A DNA stretch of 40,723 nt from an uncultured Clostridia bacterium (GTDB lineage Bacteria; Bacillota; Clostridia; Oscillospirales; Acutalibacteraceae), in contig CAMFQG010000002.1 in assembly GCA_945980035.1 (NCBI GenBank), forward strand, positions 1 through 40,723. The letters run 5' to 3'. The notes beneath the pieces are model-generated. The model saw nothing but the letters and a program-made list of their open reading frames with translations, was not told the DNA's origin and searched no databases. A program made the translations under genes and the position numbers. Shown here in pieces: positions 1-8,703 of the stretch (the stretch's first letter is position 1; each line of letters opens with the position of its first letter).

Positions 1-45
1 ACACCTAAGCCTTCGTCGGCAGCGTCAGATGTGTATAAGAGACAG
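1..45 (+). other. Illumina Nextera i5/Read 1 adapter (non-biological): ACAC + index CTAAGCCT + TCGTCGGCAGCGTCAGATGTGTATAAGAGACAG
   Basis: Exact Nextera Read 1 transposase adapter at 13-45, preceded by an 8-nt i5 index and the last 4 nt of the P5 arm. Confidence 0.98.
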
Positions 46-52
46 ATTAGAA

Positions 53-802
53 TTACAAACTGTACTTCGGCGGGTTAGGGTTGGCTGAAAGCTTCTTAAC
101 CTCATCAAATGTCAGATCACGCCACTGGCCCTGTTTTAATCTGCCCATTTTCACAGAACCGATAGATATACGTTTTAAACGTACAACCTCTATTCCCTGT
201 GTTTCGCACATTTTTCTGATTTCACGGTTTCTGCCCTCGTGAAGCACCATCTCAACATTTGCACGGTTATCGCTTCTGTTCATTACACGAACCTCGCAGG
301 GGGCGGTTTTTCTTCCGTCTATTACAACGCCTGCGGAAATAGTCTTAGCCTGCTCTTCGGTCATATCGGGCTTTACGGAAACGTGATAAACCTTATTAAT
401 CTTTTTCTTGGGGTGCATTACCGTATTGGCAAAATCTCCGTCATTTGTCAACAGCAAAAGCCCCTCGCTGTCCTTGTCAAGCCTTCCTACAGGATAAACT
501 CTCTCGGGAATTGATTTCACAAGGTCTGCAACACATTTGCGGTTCAGTTCATCGCTCATAGTAGTTACATAACCGCGTGGCTTGTTAAGCATAATATAAC
601 GCTTACCGCCCTTTTTCTTAATTACTATTCTCTTGTTATGAACGTAAACCTTGTCGGTTTTAGGGTTTACCTTATCACCTATTTTTGCAACTTTGCCGTT
701 AATCTTAACTGCACCGTTTTCAATGAGAATTTCGGATTTGCGTCTTGAAGCAACTCCGCATTCTGCCATAAATTTTTGTAATCGCATTAAATTAGATTGC
801 AT
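53..802 (-). CDS. rluB: rRNA pseudouridine synthase, RluB/RsuA family
   Basis: N-terminal S4-like domain (RLQKFMAECGVASRRKSE) and catalytic GRLDKDSEGLLLLTNDG motif. Confidence 0.93.
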   Translation of the reverse strand: MQSNLMRLQKFMAECGVASRRKSEILIENGAVKINGKVAKIGDKVNPKTDKVYVHNKRIVIKKKGGKRYIMLNKPRGYVTTMSDELNRKCVADLVKSIPERVYPVGRLDKDSEGLLLLTNDGDFANTVMHPKKKINKVYHVSVKPDMTEEQAKTISAGVVIDGRKTAPCEVRVMNRSDNRANVEMVLHEGRNREIRKMCETQGIEVVRLKRISIGSVKMGRLKQGQWRDLTFDEVKKLSANPNPPKYSL

Positions 803-1913
803 TGTTAAAAAATCCTTTTATATATTCAAAAAAATTGTTGTCCTTTTTATTATTATAGCTAACCGCAATTATGCTGTGCTCCGCTATAACTTCATTGTTC
901 AGAGTATAAATTATCCTGCCTATCCTGTCTCCGTCGCTGACAGGTGCATAGATAAAGTTATCAAGAAACACCCTGCGTTTGACTTTGTTTATATCCTGTG
1001 CTTTAATGACTGCTTTAGTTACACCGTCACCACACAGGGTTGTTGTGCTGTGCTCTCCCCCAACTGTATCAACCTCATAAAAAACATCTCTGTCATCAAG
1101 CTTATCCATAACATAGTTTTCATAGCCGTAGTTGTAAAGGGCGGTGTGATCCTTCCAATCCTGTCTGTCATTAAGTGTGACGCAGATTAAGGTTAGTCCG
1201 TCTTTTTTGGCGGCTGTTACCAAGCATCTGCCCGACGCCATTGTGTAACCTGTTTTTCCGCTTATACAGTAGGGATATGTGGATAAAAGCCTGTTGTGAT
1301 TTGAATATGTAACCAGCTTATTTTCAGGCTTTATGAAATTTACAGTAGATGATTTCATTGAGGAAATTTTACGAAAATCCGAATTTTCAAGGGCAACCGC
1401 CATAAGCAGAGCCATATCGTAAGCCGTTGAGTAATGGTCAATATGGTCAAGTCCGCTGGGGGTGACAAAATTGGTATCTTTCATACCGATTTGTTTGGCT
1501 CGGTTGTTCATCAGCTTTGCAAATTTTTCCGCACTTCCTGCGATTGATATAGCCGCTGCATTTGCCGCATCGTTGCCTGAGCATAAAAGCAAGCCAACTG
1601 CTAAGTCCCTGAGGGTTACAACCTCACCCACTTTCAGATACATACTGCTTCCCTCAGCAATCATATCTTGGGTAAATTTCACCTTTTTATTATTGTGCTT
1701 GGAATATTCAAGGGTAAGCAGAGCGGTCATTATCTTTGTGGTGCTTGCAATTTTCGACTTTGTTTTTTCGTTTTCAGAAAAATAAATCTGTCTGTTATCG
1801 GGGCAATAAAGTATGGCAGATGATGCCGATACGGTAACATCTGCCCCTTTTACAATATTTATATCACTAATAACAATCAACAAAGCTAACAGCAAGCCAC
1901 AGACTCTTTTCAT
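792..1913 (-). CDS. dacF: D-alanyl-D-alanine carboxypeptidase (DacF/PBP5-like, S11)
   Basis: Signal peptide; SxxK (STTKIMTAL), SGN and KTG (SGKTGYT) motifs. Confidence 0.9.
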   Translation of the reverse strand: MKRVCGLLLALLIVISDINIVKGADVTVSASSAILYCPDNRQIYFSENEKTKSKIASTTKIMTALLTLEYSKHNNKKVKFTQDMIAEGSSMYLKVGEVVTLRDLAVGLLLCSGNDAANAAAISIAGSAEKFAKLMNNRAKQIGMKDTNFVTPSGLDHIDHYSTAYDMALLMAVALENSDFRKISSMKSSTVNFIKPENKLVTYSNHNRLLSTYPYCISGKTGYTMASGRCLVTAAKKDGLTLICVTLNDRQDWKDHTALYNYGYENYVMDKLDDRDVFYEVDTVGGEHSTTTLCGDGVTKAVIKAQDINKVKRRVFLDNFIYAPVSDGDRIGRIIYTLNNEVIAEHSIIAVSYNNKKDNNFFEYIKGFFNNAI

Positions 1914-1957
1914 AAAATCACCTAATGAATTTTATGAAAAGGCAATATTAATTATTC

Positions 1958-2386
1958 TTAGAAAATATCCTCGTCAGGATCAGCAGTTTCTAAATTAATA
2001 TCTGTAGGAGCTTTGCTCTTGTCCTTTTTAAACAGAGCTGTCACCTTGTCAACAAGATCCGGAACCATACCCACGATTCTGTCAACTGCGCCGTCGAATT
2101 TATCAATAGGAACAAGCTTTACGTTGCCCTGATATACAGTAAGAAAAGCTACAGGCTGAATTGTAACTCCTGCACCGCTGCCGCCGCCAAAGCAATCCTT
2201 GTTTTCTTTCTTTGTAGGTAAGTCAGAACCACCTGAGGCAAAGCCGTAGGAAACCTTAGAAACGGGAATAATAATTGTGCCGTCAGGGGAAGTAATAGGA
2301 TCGCCTATAATAGTGTTAACATCAACCATTTGCTTGATGTTTTCCATAGTTGTGTCCATTAAGCCGTTAATTGGATGGTCGTTCAT
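1958..2386 (-). CDS. ytfJ: YtfJ/GerW family sporulation protein
   Basis: HPINGLMDTTMENIKQMVDVNTIIGDPI...GGGSGAGVTIQPVAFL is typical of YtfJ; located between dacF and scpAB. Confidence 0.88.
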   Translation of the reverse strand: MNDHPINGLMDTTMENIKQMVDVNTIIGDPITSPDGTIIIPVSKVSYGFASGGSDLPTKKENKDCFGGGSGAGVTIQPVAFLTVYQGNVKLVPIDKFDGAVDRIVGMVPDLVDKVTALFKKDKSKAPTDINLETADPDEDIF

Positions 2387-2391
2387 TTTTA

Positions 2392-3018
2392 TTAACTCCT
2401 TTTCATTTTATAATTTATTAATAATTTTAATATTTTTCCGATTTTTGTTACTGCAAACCACAGTAGTGAGCAAATGCGTATTCTCGCGACAAGCTTTCCG
2501 TCAATCCTCGTTTCAGGATCGTCGGAAAAGTCAGGCACCACCTGAATATTTCGCTCCTTATATTTTACAACACTTAGTATTGCACTTACTGCAGGGAATA
2601 TTACCGAACAGCAATATCCGTACTTGATTGCTGTATCAGCCGCATCTTCTCCTGCAATCTGTATGTTTAATTTAAGGGATACTATGGTAACCCGCTTAAA
2701 TAAATCCTTCAGCGTTTCTGTAGCAAGAGTTGCAATTTGCTTTAATATATTTATTATACCTGAAAGTCCTTTTTCTTTTATAAAGTTTTTAAGGACATTT
2801 TCCTGTTTTTCAGGCTCTTTTTTCTTCTCTTTTACTTTCTTTTTCTTATGTTTTTTCTTTTTCTTCTTTGGCTTTTGGGGTATAAGCTGCAGCTTAAAAA
2901 AAGCTATTTTTATCCACACAGAAAGCTCGTCTTTATATTCCGCATAAATATAAACATTAAACAGTGTAAGCAAAAACAGGCAAAGAAGTATTGAAAGTAT
3001 TATATACAATACAAGCAA
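2392..3018 (-). CDS. DUF2953 domain-containing protein (YtfI-like)
   Basis: N-terminal TM, Lys-rich linker, position next to ytfJ. Confidence 0.75.
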   Translation of the reverse strand: MLVLYIILSILLCLFLLTLFNVYIYAEYKDELSVWIKIAFFKLQLIPQKPKKKKKKHKKKKVKEKKKEPEKQENVLKNFIKEKGLSGIINILKQIATLATETLKDLFKRVTIVSLKLNIQIAGEDAADTAIKYGYCCSVIFPAVSAILSVVKYKERNIQVVPDFSDDPETRIDGKLVARIRICSLLWFAVTKIGKILKLLINYKMKRS

Positions 3019-3030
3019 GGAAATTCTCCT

Positions 3031-3651
3031 TTACTCGGCAGTAGCCTGCTCGATAATTTCTTCTACAGTTCCTTCAACTGTTTCCGAAGTATTTTGTTGG
3101 TCAAACAAGGTAGGCTCTTCCGATTTTTCTTCCTTTTGATTATCCTCAGGCAGAGGCGGAAGCTCCTCGATAGAGGAAATGTTAAAGCACCTTAAAAAGT
3201 TTTCCGTTGTTCCGTAAATCAACGGTCTGCCGGGAAGCTCAAGTCTGCCCTTTTCCTCGATTAAATCCTTTGCAGTCAGCGAGCCTATTACACCGGAGCA
3301 GTCAACTCCGCGAATTTGCTCTACAAAGGCTTTTGTAACAGGCTGATTATATGCGATTACTGCAAGCACCTCTAAGGCCGCTTGGGAAAGCGGAGTGTTT
3401 CTTTTTAAATCCATTACAGTTCTGATTTGGGGAGCATATTCCTTTACTGTAACCATTTGATAGCTGTCCTTAAGCTTTACTATTGTTATTCCCCTTTGGG
3501 ATTTTTCGTATTCATCTTTAAGCTCTTCAAGGTAATGCACTGCGTCTGCCTGTGAGATTTCCAAAGCTATGGATATTCTTTGAGGGTCAACAGATGAGCC
3601 GCTTGCAAACAGAATAGCCTCTACAGCGCTTTTGTAATTCATTTTACTCAT
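3031..3651 (-). CDS. scpB: SMC-Scp complex subunit ScpB
   Basis: AVEAILFASG...TPLSQAALEVLAVIAYNQPVTKAFVEQIRGVD...LPGRPLIYGTT. Confidence 0.95.
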   Translation of the reverse strand: MSKMNYKSAVEAILFASGSSVDPQRISIALEISQADAVHYLEELKDEYEKSQRGITIVKLKDSYQMVTVKEYAPQIRTVMDLKRNTPLSQAALEVLAVIAYNQPVTKAFVEQIRGVDCSGVIGSLTAKDLIEEKGRLELPGRPLIYGTTENFLRCFNISSIEELPPLPEDNQKEEKSEEPTLFDQQNTSETVEGTVEEIIEQATAE

Positions 3652-3668
3652 ATTATCCTCCCAAAGAT

Positions 3669-4388
3669 TTATTTGCGTTCATCAAGCATATACACCTGAG
3701 CATCATCGCCGTCACCGTCTATACGGACACGTTTGCCCTTGACAAGCTCTAACACCGCAAGGAATGTGGCAACAAGCTCACTGCGTTGATTAACAGCTGT
3801 GAATAATTCGTTGTATCTGACGCGTTTTCCGTGCCAAAGCTTTCTCATAACAGTAATTATTTTTGAGCTGACGGAGATTACAGGCTTTTCTACAATACCT
3901 GAAAATGCAGATTCCGGTGGCGGAAGCTTTCGCTTGCCACGTCCTACGGCATTAATGTATCCTTTTACTATATCCTGTGGGTCGTGACTGCGGTTATAGG
4001 TTAAGTCAAATTCTACCGGTGACGGAGATTTATAGAATGTATCAAAGTCATAGATATGGCTCATTTTTTCAGCCATTTCTCTACAGACCTGATATTCAAG
4101 CAGCTGTCCTGTCAGTTCCTTTTTCAGTTCCTCTGCTTCTTCCTCATATTTAGGCAAAAGCATAGCAGATTTTATATATACCAAACGTGACGCCATAGTA
4201 AGAAATTCTGAGGCAACGTCCATTTGATTATCCTGCATAAGCTTGATTTGTTCCATATACTGCTCTAAAAGCTCAGAAATTTGAATATCGTAAATATTAA
4301 TTTTATTCTTTGCAATTAGATTTAACAGTAAATCAAGAGGACCTTCATAGCAAGGCAACTTGTAATTTAATTGTGGGATTGTTTCCAT
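3669..4388 (-). CDS. scpA: Segregation and condensation protein A
   Basis: YEGPLDLLLNLIAKNKINIYDI...EFLTMASRLVYIKSAMLLP. Confidence 0.95.
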   Translation of the reverse strand: METIPQLNYKLPCYEGPLDLLLNLIAKNKINIYDIQISELLEQYMEQIKLMQDNQMDVASEFLTMASRLVYIKSAMLLPKYEEEAEELKKELTGQLLEYQVCREMAEKMSHIYDFDTFYKSPSPVEFDLTYNRSHDPQDIVKGYINAVGRGKRKLPPPESAFSGIVEKPVISVSSKIITVMRKLWHGKRVRYNELFTAVNQRSELVATFLAVLELVKGKRVRIDGDGDDAQVYMLDERK

Positions 4389-4407
4389 AGTTGCCTCCTA
4401 AAGCTAA

Positions 4408-5085
4408 TCATAAGAATGGTTTAAATGGCAGAAATGCTAAATTCATAATGAATTCAGTAACAACATCACTTATCCATCCTATCGGTAAGAACCAAATAAG
4501 AATAATTACTGCAATAAAGAAAAATCTTTCATATTGATAAATTTTGTAAACTATTTTGTCCGGTAAAAACATAAACAGAATTTTTGAACCGTCAAGGGGT
4601 GGTATTGGCAATAGGTTAAAAACCGCTAAAGTAACATTTGCGTGGGTGTAGAACATAAAGAATGATAATAAAATATTGAAAACCATATAGTAATCAAAGG
4701 AAAAATTAGGGCTTATAAGCAACACAACATTACAGAGTAAAGCGCCCACAAGTGCCGCAAGTAAATTTGCTACAGGACCTGCAAGAGCAGACAAGCCCAT
4801 ACCAACCTTTGGGTTTTTGAAGTTACGGTCGTCTATAGGAACAGGCTTAGCCCAACCGAATCCGAACAAAATCATACACAATGCACCGATTGGGTCAATG
4901 TGTTCAAGTGGATTCAGAGTCAAACGTCCTCGATACTTCATTCCTGTATCACCAAGACATTTTGCTACAAAGGCATGAGCCCACTCGTGGAAAGGTAATA
5001 TTAAGAAAATTATTACCAGATAAGCAAAAATTTCAATAAGGGCAGTTGTAAAATCCAGCTGTCCGTAGATTAATTGAAATAACAT
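4408..5085 (-). CDS. Site-2 protease family protein (M50 membrane metalloprotease)
   Basis: HEWAH zinc motif, NLLPIPPLDGSKIL motif, multiple TM segments. Confidence 0.9.
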   Translation of the reverse strand: MLFQLIYGQLDFTTALIEIFAYLVIIFLILPFHEWAHAFVAKCLGDTGMKYRGRLTLNPLEHIDPIGALCMILFGFGWAKPVPIDDRNFKNPKVGMGLSALAGPVANLLAALVGALLCNVVLLISPNFSFDYYMVFNILLSFFMFYTHANVTLAVFNLLPIPPLDGSKILFMFLPDKIVYKIYQYERFFFIAVIILIWFLPIGWISDVVTEFIMNLAFLPFKPFL

Positions 5086-5176
5086 AATATATTACTCCCA
5101 TTGTAGATAGTTAGACATTGTAATTATACAATAATATAACAAAAAAAACAAGTATTGAAAAAATTTTAAAAAACAC

Positions 5177-5205
5177 TTGCTTTTTTTAAAGATTTCCTAT
5201 ATAAT
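5177..5205 (+). promoter_or_regulatory. Sigma-A type promoter for rpmB
   Basis: TTGCTT (5177-5182), 17-bp spacer, TATAAT (5200-5205). Confidence 0.75.
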
Positions 5206-5255
5206 ACAGTAGTTAGTTATGTAAATTTGTAATTTCAATAAGGAGGTGCAGACAC

Positions 5256-5441
5256 ATGGCAAAGTGTGATTTCTGCGGTAAGGGTGTTACTTTCGGTATT
5301 AAGGTTTCTCACTCACACAGACGTTCAAACAGAACATGGAAGCCAAACGTTCAGCGTGTAAAGGCAGTTGTTAACGGCTCACCTAAGCACGTATATGCTT
5401 GCACAAGATGCTTACGTTCAGGTAAGGTTGAAAGAGCATAA
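5256..5441 (+). CDS. rpmB: 50S ribosomal protein L28
   Basis: AKCDFCGKGVTFGIKVSHSHRRSNRTWKPNVQ; strong RBS GGAGGTG upstream. Confidence 0.96.
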   Translation: MAKCDFCGKGVTFGIKVSHSHRRSNRTWKPNVQRVKAVVNGSPKHVYACTRCLRSGKVERA

Positions 5442-5458
5442 TTTCCGCAAAACTATTT

Positions 5459-5484
5459 CCCCCAACTTTTGTTGGGGGATTTTT
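5459..5484 (+). terminator. Rho-independent terminator after rpmB
   Basis: CCCCCAAC-TTTT-GTTGGGGG followed by ATTTTT. Confidence 0.88.
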
Positions 5485-5594
5485 GCGTTTTGATACACTT
5501 TTGTAAAGATTTTCACTGTTAGGAAATCTTCGGCGTAAATGATTGATTATAAACGGAGTATGCAGTTGCAAAATAAACGTAAATTAAATTTAAC

Positions 5595-5681
5595 AATCCC
5601 TCCGTCACTTCGTGACACCTCCCTTTACACAAAGGAGGCGACATTTTCCGCCAAAGGCGGACTATAAACTCGGTCGGGGAC
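5595..5681. repeat. Intergenic palindromic repeat (REP/MITE-like) with three consecutive hairpins
   Basis: GTCAC-TTC-GTGAC (5604-5616), CCTCCCTTTacacAAAGGAGG (5618-5638), TCCGCC-AAA-GGCGGA (5647-5661); reverse strand reads SPPLCKGRCHEVTEG, a spurious peptide often predicted from such repeats. Confidence 0.7.
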
Positions 5682-5755
5682 AGAAGTATAATCACATATG
5701 AACCTGTCTGCACGTCAACAATTTTCAATTTTCCATTTTCAAATTTCCATTAAAT

Positions 5756-5781
5756 TAAGCGGTGGCAAGTACCACCGCTTA
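5756..5781 (-). terminator. Terminator downstream of alaS (possibly bidirectional)
   Basis: AAGCGGTGG...CCACCGCTT stem with flanking A/T tracts. Confidence 0.8.
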
Positions 5782-5785
5782 ATTT

Positions 5786-8413
5786 TTATACGCTTTCGCT
5801 TACTATATCTTTTACAGAATCAAGAGCTGTATCAACCTTTGACATATCCTTGGCACCTGCCATAGCCATATCAGGTTTACCGCCACCGTTACCGCCTGTT
5901 ACCTGAGCAACAGCTTTTACGATTTTTCCTGCATTAAGTCCTAAATCTCTTGCATCTTTTCCAACGCAACAAGCAAATGTGCCTTTTTCGCCGTTAATAC
6001 CGCACAGCACTACAACGGACTTCTGATTTTTATTGATACACATATCGCAGATATTTCTCAGCTGGTCGCCCTGCACACCGTCAAGCTTAGCTGTAATAAC
6101 ATTTACTCCCTTTACATCTACACCTGAAGAAGCAATATCGTTTGCCTTTGATGCAGAAAGCTTGCCGTTCAGCGCTGAAATCTGTCTGTCTTTTTCCTTT
6201 AATTCCTCAGCAATTTTAGCAGCGCCTGTAGCTAAAGCACGAGGATCGTTTATCTTCAAGATAGAAGATGTTTCACCTATAAGAGCGATCATATTGTTTG
6301 CATATTCAAGCACTCCGTAGCCTGTCAGTGCCTCGATTCTTCTGACACCTGCTGCAACAGAACCCTCCTGACGGATTTTGAACAGTCCTAACTTCGCACT
6401 GTTATCAATATGCGTACCGCCACAAAATTCTATAGAGAAATCTCCTGCCTTTACTACACGAACTACGTCACCGTACTTTTCGCCGAACAGCGCCATTGCT
6501 CCAAGCTTTTTAGCCTCTTCAATAGGCATTTCAGTTGTTTCTACAGATATACCGCTGAGGATAACCTGATTTACCAGTTGTTCAACCTCAATAAGCTGTT
6601 TTGCTGTAAGTGCTTCAAAGTGAGTAAAGTCAAATCGGAAATAATCGTCAGTTACAAGCTGTCCTGCCTGTTCAACGTGTGTGCCTAAAATCTGACGTAA
6701 AGCTGCCTGCAATAAATGTGCAGCTGTGTGATTACGGCGGATTTTCTCTCGGCGGTCAGCATCAATAGCAAGCTGAACCTTATCCCCTACTGTGATTGCT
6801 CCCTTTTCTACTGTACAGCTGTGGAGATAGATGCCGTTGTGGTCCTTTGTAGTGTTATCTACGGAAACAACGCAGTTTTCTGTAGTGATAGTACCTGTAT
6901 CGCCAACCTGTCCGCCGGACTCAGCATAGAAAGGTGACTGTTCGGTTACGATTACGGCACTTCCGCCCTCGGGTACCATTTCCACTCTCTCGCCGTTTAC
7001 GATTATCGCCTTTACTATACCCTCAGAGGTATATTCATCATAGCCCACAAATCTTGTAGGTAGAATATCGGACAAATCTGTAGTATCGGATACCCAAGCG
7101 TCAGCACCTGCGTTTTTACGTGCCTTTCGGCTTCTTTCTTTCTGCTCCTTCAAAAGCTCTTTGAAACGGTTTTCGTCAACCTTTATACCGGATTCGCTTA
7201 AAATCTCTTTTGTCAAGTCGATTGGGAAACCGTAAGTATCGTTTAGCTTGAAGGCATCTTCACCTGAAAGCACTGCTACAGAGTTGTTGTCGATAATTTC
7301 ACGCAACATATCAAGGCCTTGATCTATAGTTTTTGAGAAGTTTTCTTCCTCAATCTTAATAAGCTTTGTAATAAAGTCTCTTTTCTCTACAAGCTCAGGA
7401 TAAGCAGATTTATTTTCGTTAATTACAGTGTCACAAACCTTATACAGGAAGGGCTCTTTGTAGCCTAACAGTCTGCCGTGACGTGCGGCACGACGGAGCA
7501 GTCGGCGGAGAACATAGCCTCTGCCCTCGTTTGACGGCATAACACCGTCGGCAATCATAAAGGTTGTACTTCTGATGTGGTCGGTGATTACACGCAGAGA
7601 AATATCGGTTTTGTCAGAAGCACCGTATTCAACACCTACAATTTTTGAAATATGCTTCATAATATTCTGCACAGTATCAACAAGGAACAGGTTATCTACA
7701 CCCTGCATTACGCAGGCAAGACGCTCAAGTCCCATACCTGTATCAATGTTGGGATGGTCAAGAGGTGTATAGTTATTGTTGCCGTCGTTGTCAAACTGAG
7801 TGAATACTAAGTTCCATACCTCCATAAAGCGGTCACAGTCACAGCCTACCTTACAGTCAGGCTTTCCGCAACCGTGTTCTTCACCACGGTCATAGTAGAT
7901 TTCAGAGCAAGGACCGCAGGGACCGCTTCCGTGCTCCCAGAAGTTGTCGGCTTTTCCAAGACGAACCATATGGCTTTCCTCAACGCCTACTTCCTTTGTC
8001 CAAATATCAAATGCTTCGTCATCCTCCTGATATACGGAAACGAACAGCTTTTCCTTTGGAATTTCAAGAACCTCAGTGAAAAACTCCCAAGCCCAAGCTG
8101 TAGCTTCTCTCTTGAAATAATCGCCAAAAGAGAAGTTACCAAGCATTTCAAAATATGTTCCGTGTCTGTCGGTAATACCTACTTCGTCAATATCCGGTGT
8201 ACGGATACATTTTTGGCAGGTAGTTACTCTTTTTCTTGGGGGAGTAATCTCACCTGTAAAATACTTTTTCATTGGTGCCATACCGCTGTTTATAAGCAAT
8301 AGGCTGTTGTCGTCCTTTGGAATTAATGGGAATGAATCAAGTCTTAGACAACCTTTCGACTCCATAAAAGACAAGAATTTTTCTCTTAATTCATTTAATC
8401 CTGTCCACTTCAT
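5786..8413 (-). CDS. alaS: Alanine--tRNA ligase
   Basis: Full-length AlaRS: LFINSGM-like LLINSGMAPMKKYFTGEITPP, RNHTAAHLL, CGGTH, C-terminal DHHA1 region. Confidence 0.98.
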   Translation of the reverse strand: MKWTGLNELREKFLSFMESKGCLRLDSFPLIPKDDNSLLLINSGMAPMKKYFTGEITPPRKRVTTCQKCIRTPDIDEVGITDRHGTYFEMLGNFSFGDYFKREATAWAWEFFTEVLEIPKEKLFVSVYQEDDEAFDIWTKEVGVEESHMVRLGKADNFWEHGSGPCGPCSEIYYDRGEEHGCGKPDCKVGCDCDRFMEVWNLVFTQFDNDGNNNYTPLDHPNIDTGMGLERLACVMQGVDNLFLVDTVQNIMKHISKIVGVEYGASDKTDISLRVITDHIRSTTFMIADGVMPSNEGRGYVLRRLLRRAARHGRLLGYKEPFLYKVCDTVINENKSAYPELVEKRDFITKLIKIEEENFSKTIDQGLDMLREIIDNNSVAVLSGEDAFKLNDTYGFPIDLTKEILSESGIKVDENRFKELLKEQKERSRKARKNAGADAWVSDTTDLSDILPTRFVGYDEYTSEGIVKAIIVNGERVEMVPEGGSAVIVTEQSPFYAESGGQVGDTGTITTENCVVSVDNTTKDHNGIYLHSCTVEKGAITVGDKVQLAIDADRREKIRRNHTAAHLLQAALRQILGTHVEQAGQLVTDDYFRFDFTHFEALTAKQLIEVEQLVNQVILSGISVETTEMPIEEAKKLGAMALFGEKYGDVVRVVKAGDFSIEFCGGTHIDNSAKLGLFKIRQEGSVAAGVRRIEALTGYGVLEYANNMIALIGETSSILKINDPRALATGAAKIAEELKEKDRQISALNGKLSASKANDIASSGVDVKGVNVITAKLDGVQGDQLRNICDMCINKNQKSVVVLCGINGEKGTFACCVGKDARDLGLNAGKIVKAVAQVTGGNGGGKPDMAMAGAKDMSKVDTALDSVKDIVSESV

Positions 8414-8439
8414 TTTTATCTCTCCTCACAAAATTGATT

Positions 8440-8690
8440 AATCCAAAAAAATAAAACTCTTGCCCCAAAATGGGACAAGAGTAACTCTCCTGTGGTACCA
8501 CCCAAATTGACAGCAACGCTGTCCACTCGTGTATCTTTAACGCAGATTTACGTTGTGCTTAATCACACAAAGCTCAGGAGTAGCTGTAAGGGATTGCAAT
8601 ACAGTCTTGCACCAACCGACTGTTCTCTTAAAAGCAATTTTCCTTACTCGTTCCGTCAATGCTTTTTATATCGAATAAATTATAAAACCC
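8440..8690 (-). promoter_or_regulatory. T-box riboswitch leader of alaS
   Basis: Minus strand contains AGTA, AGAGA and GGTTGGTG Stem I elements, the T-box GGGTGGTACCACAGG and a terminator hairpin (8456-8482, ACTCTTGtCCCA/TGGGgCAAGAGT + U-rich tract) before alaS; putative GCU (Ala) specifier at 8571-8573. Confidence 0.92.
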
Positions 8691-8703
8691 TTTTCAGTTA
8701 TTG

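Noticed and set aside
2820-2880. Low-complexity T/C-rich tract
   Set aside because: Encodes the Lys/Glu-rich linker (KPKKKKKKHKKKKVKEKKKEPEKQ) of the DUF2953 protein; not a separate element.
5383-5728. Minus-strand ORFs of 62 and 69 aa
   Set aside because: They lie in the rpmB-alaS intergenic repeat and read the PPLCKGRCHEVTEG peptide typical of false ORFs over palindromic repeats; no RBS or coding signature.
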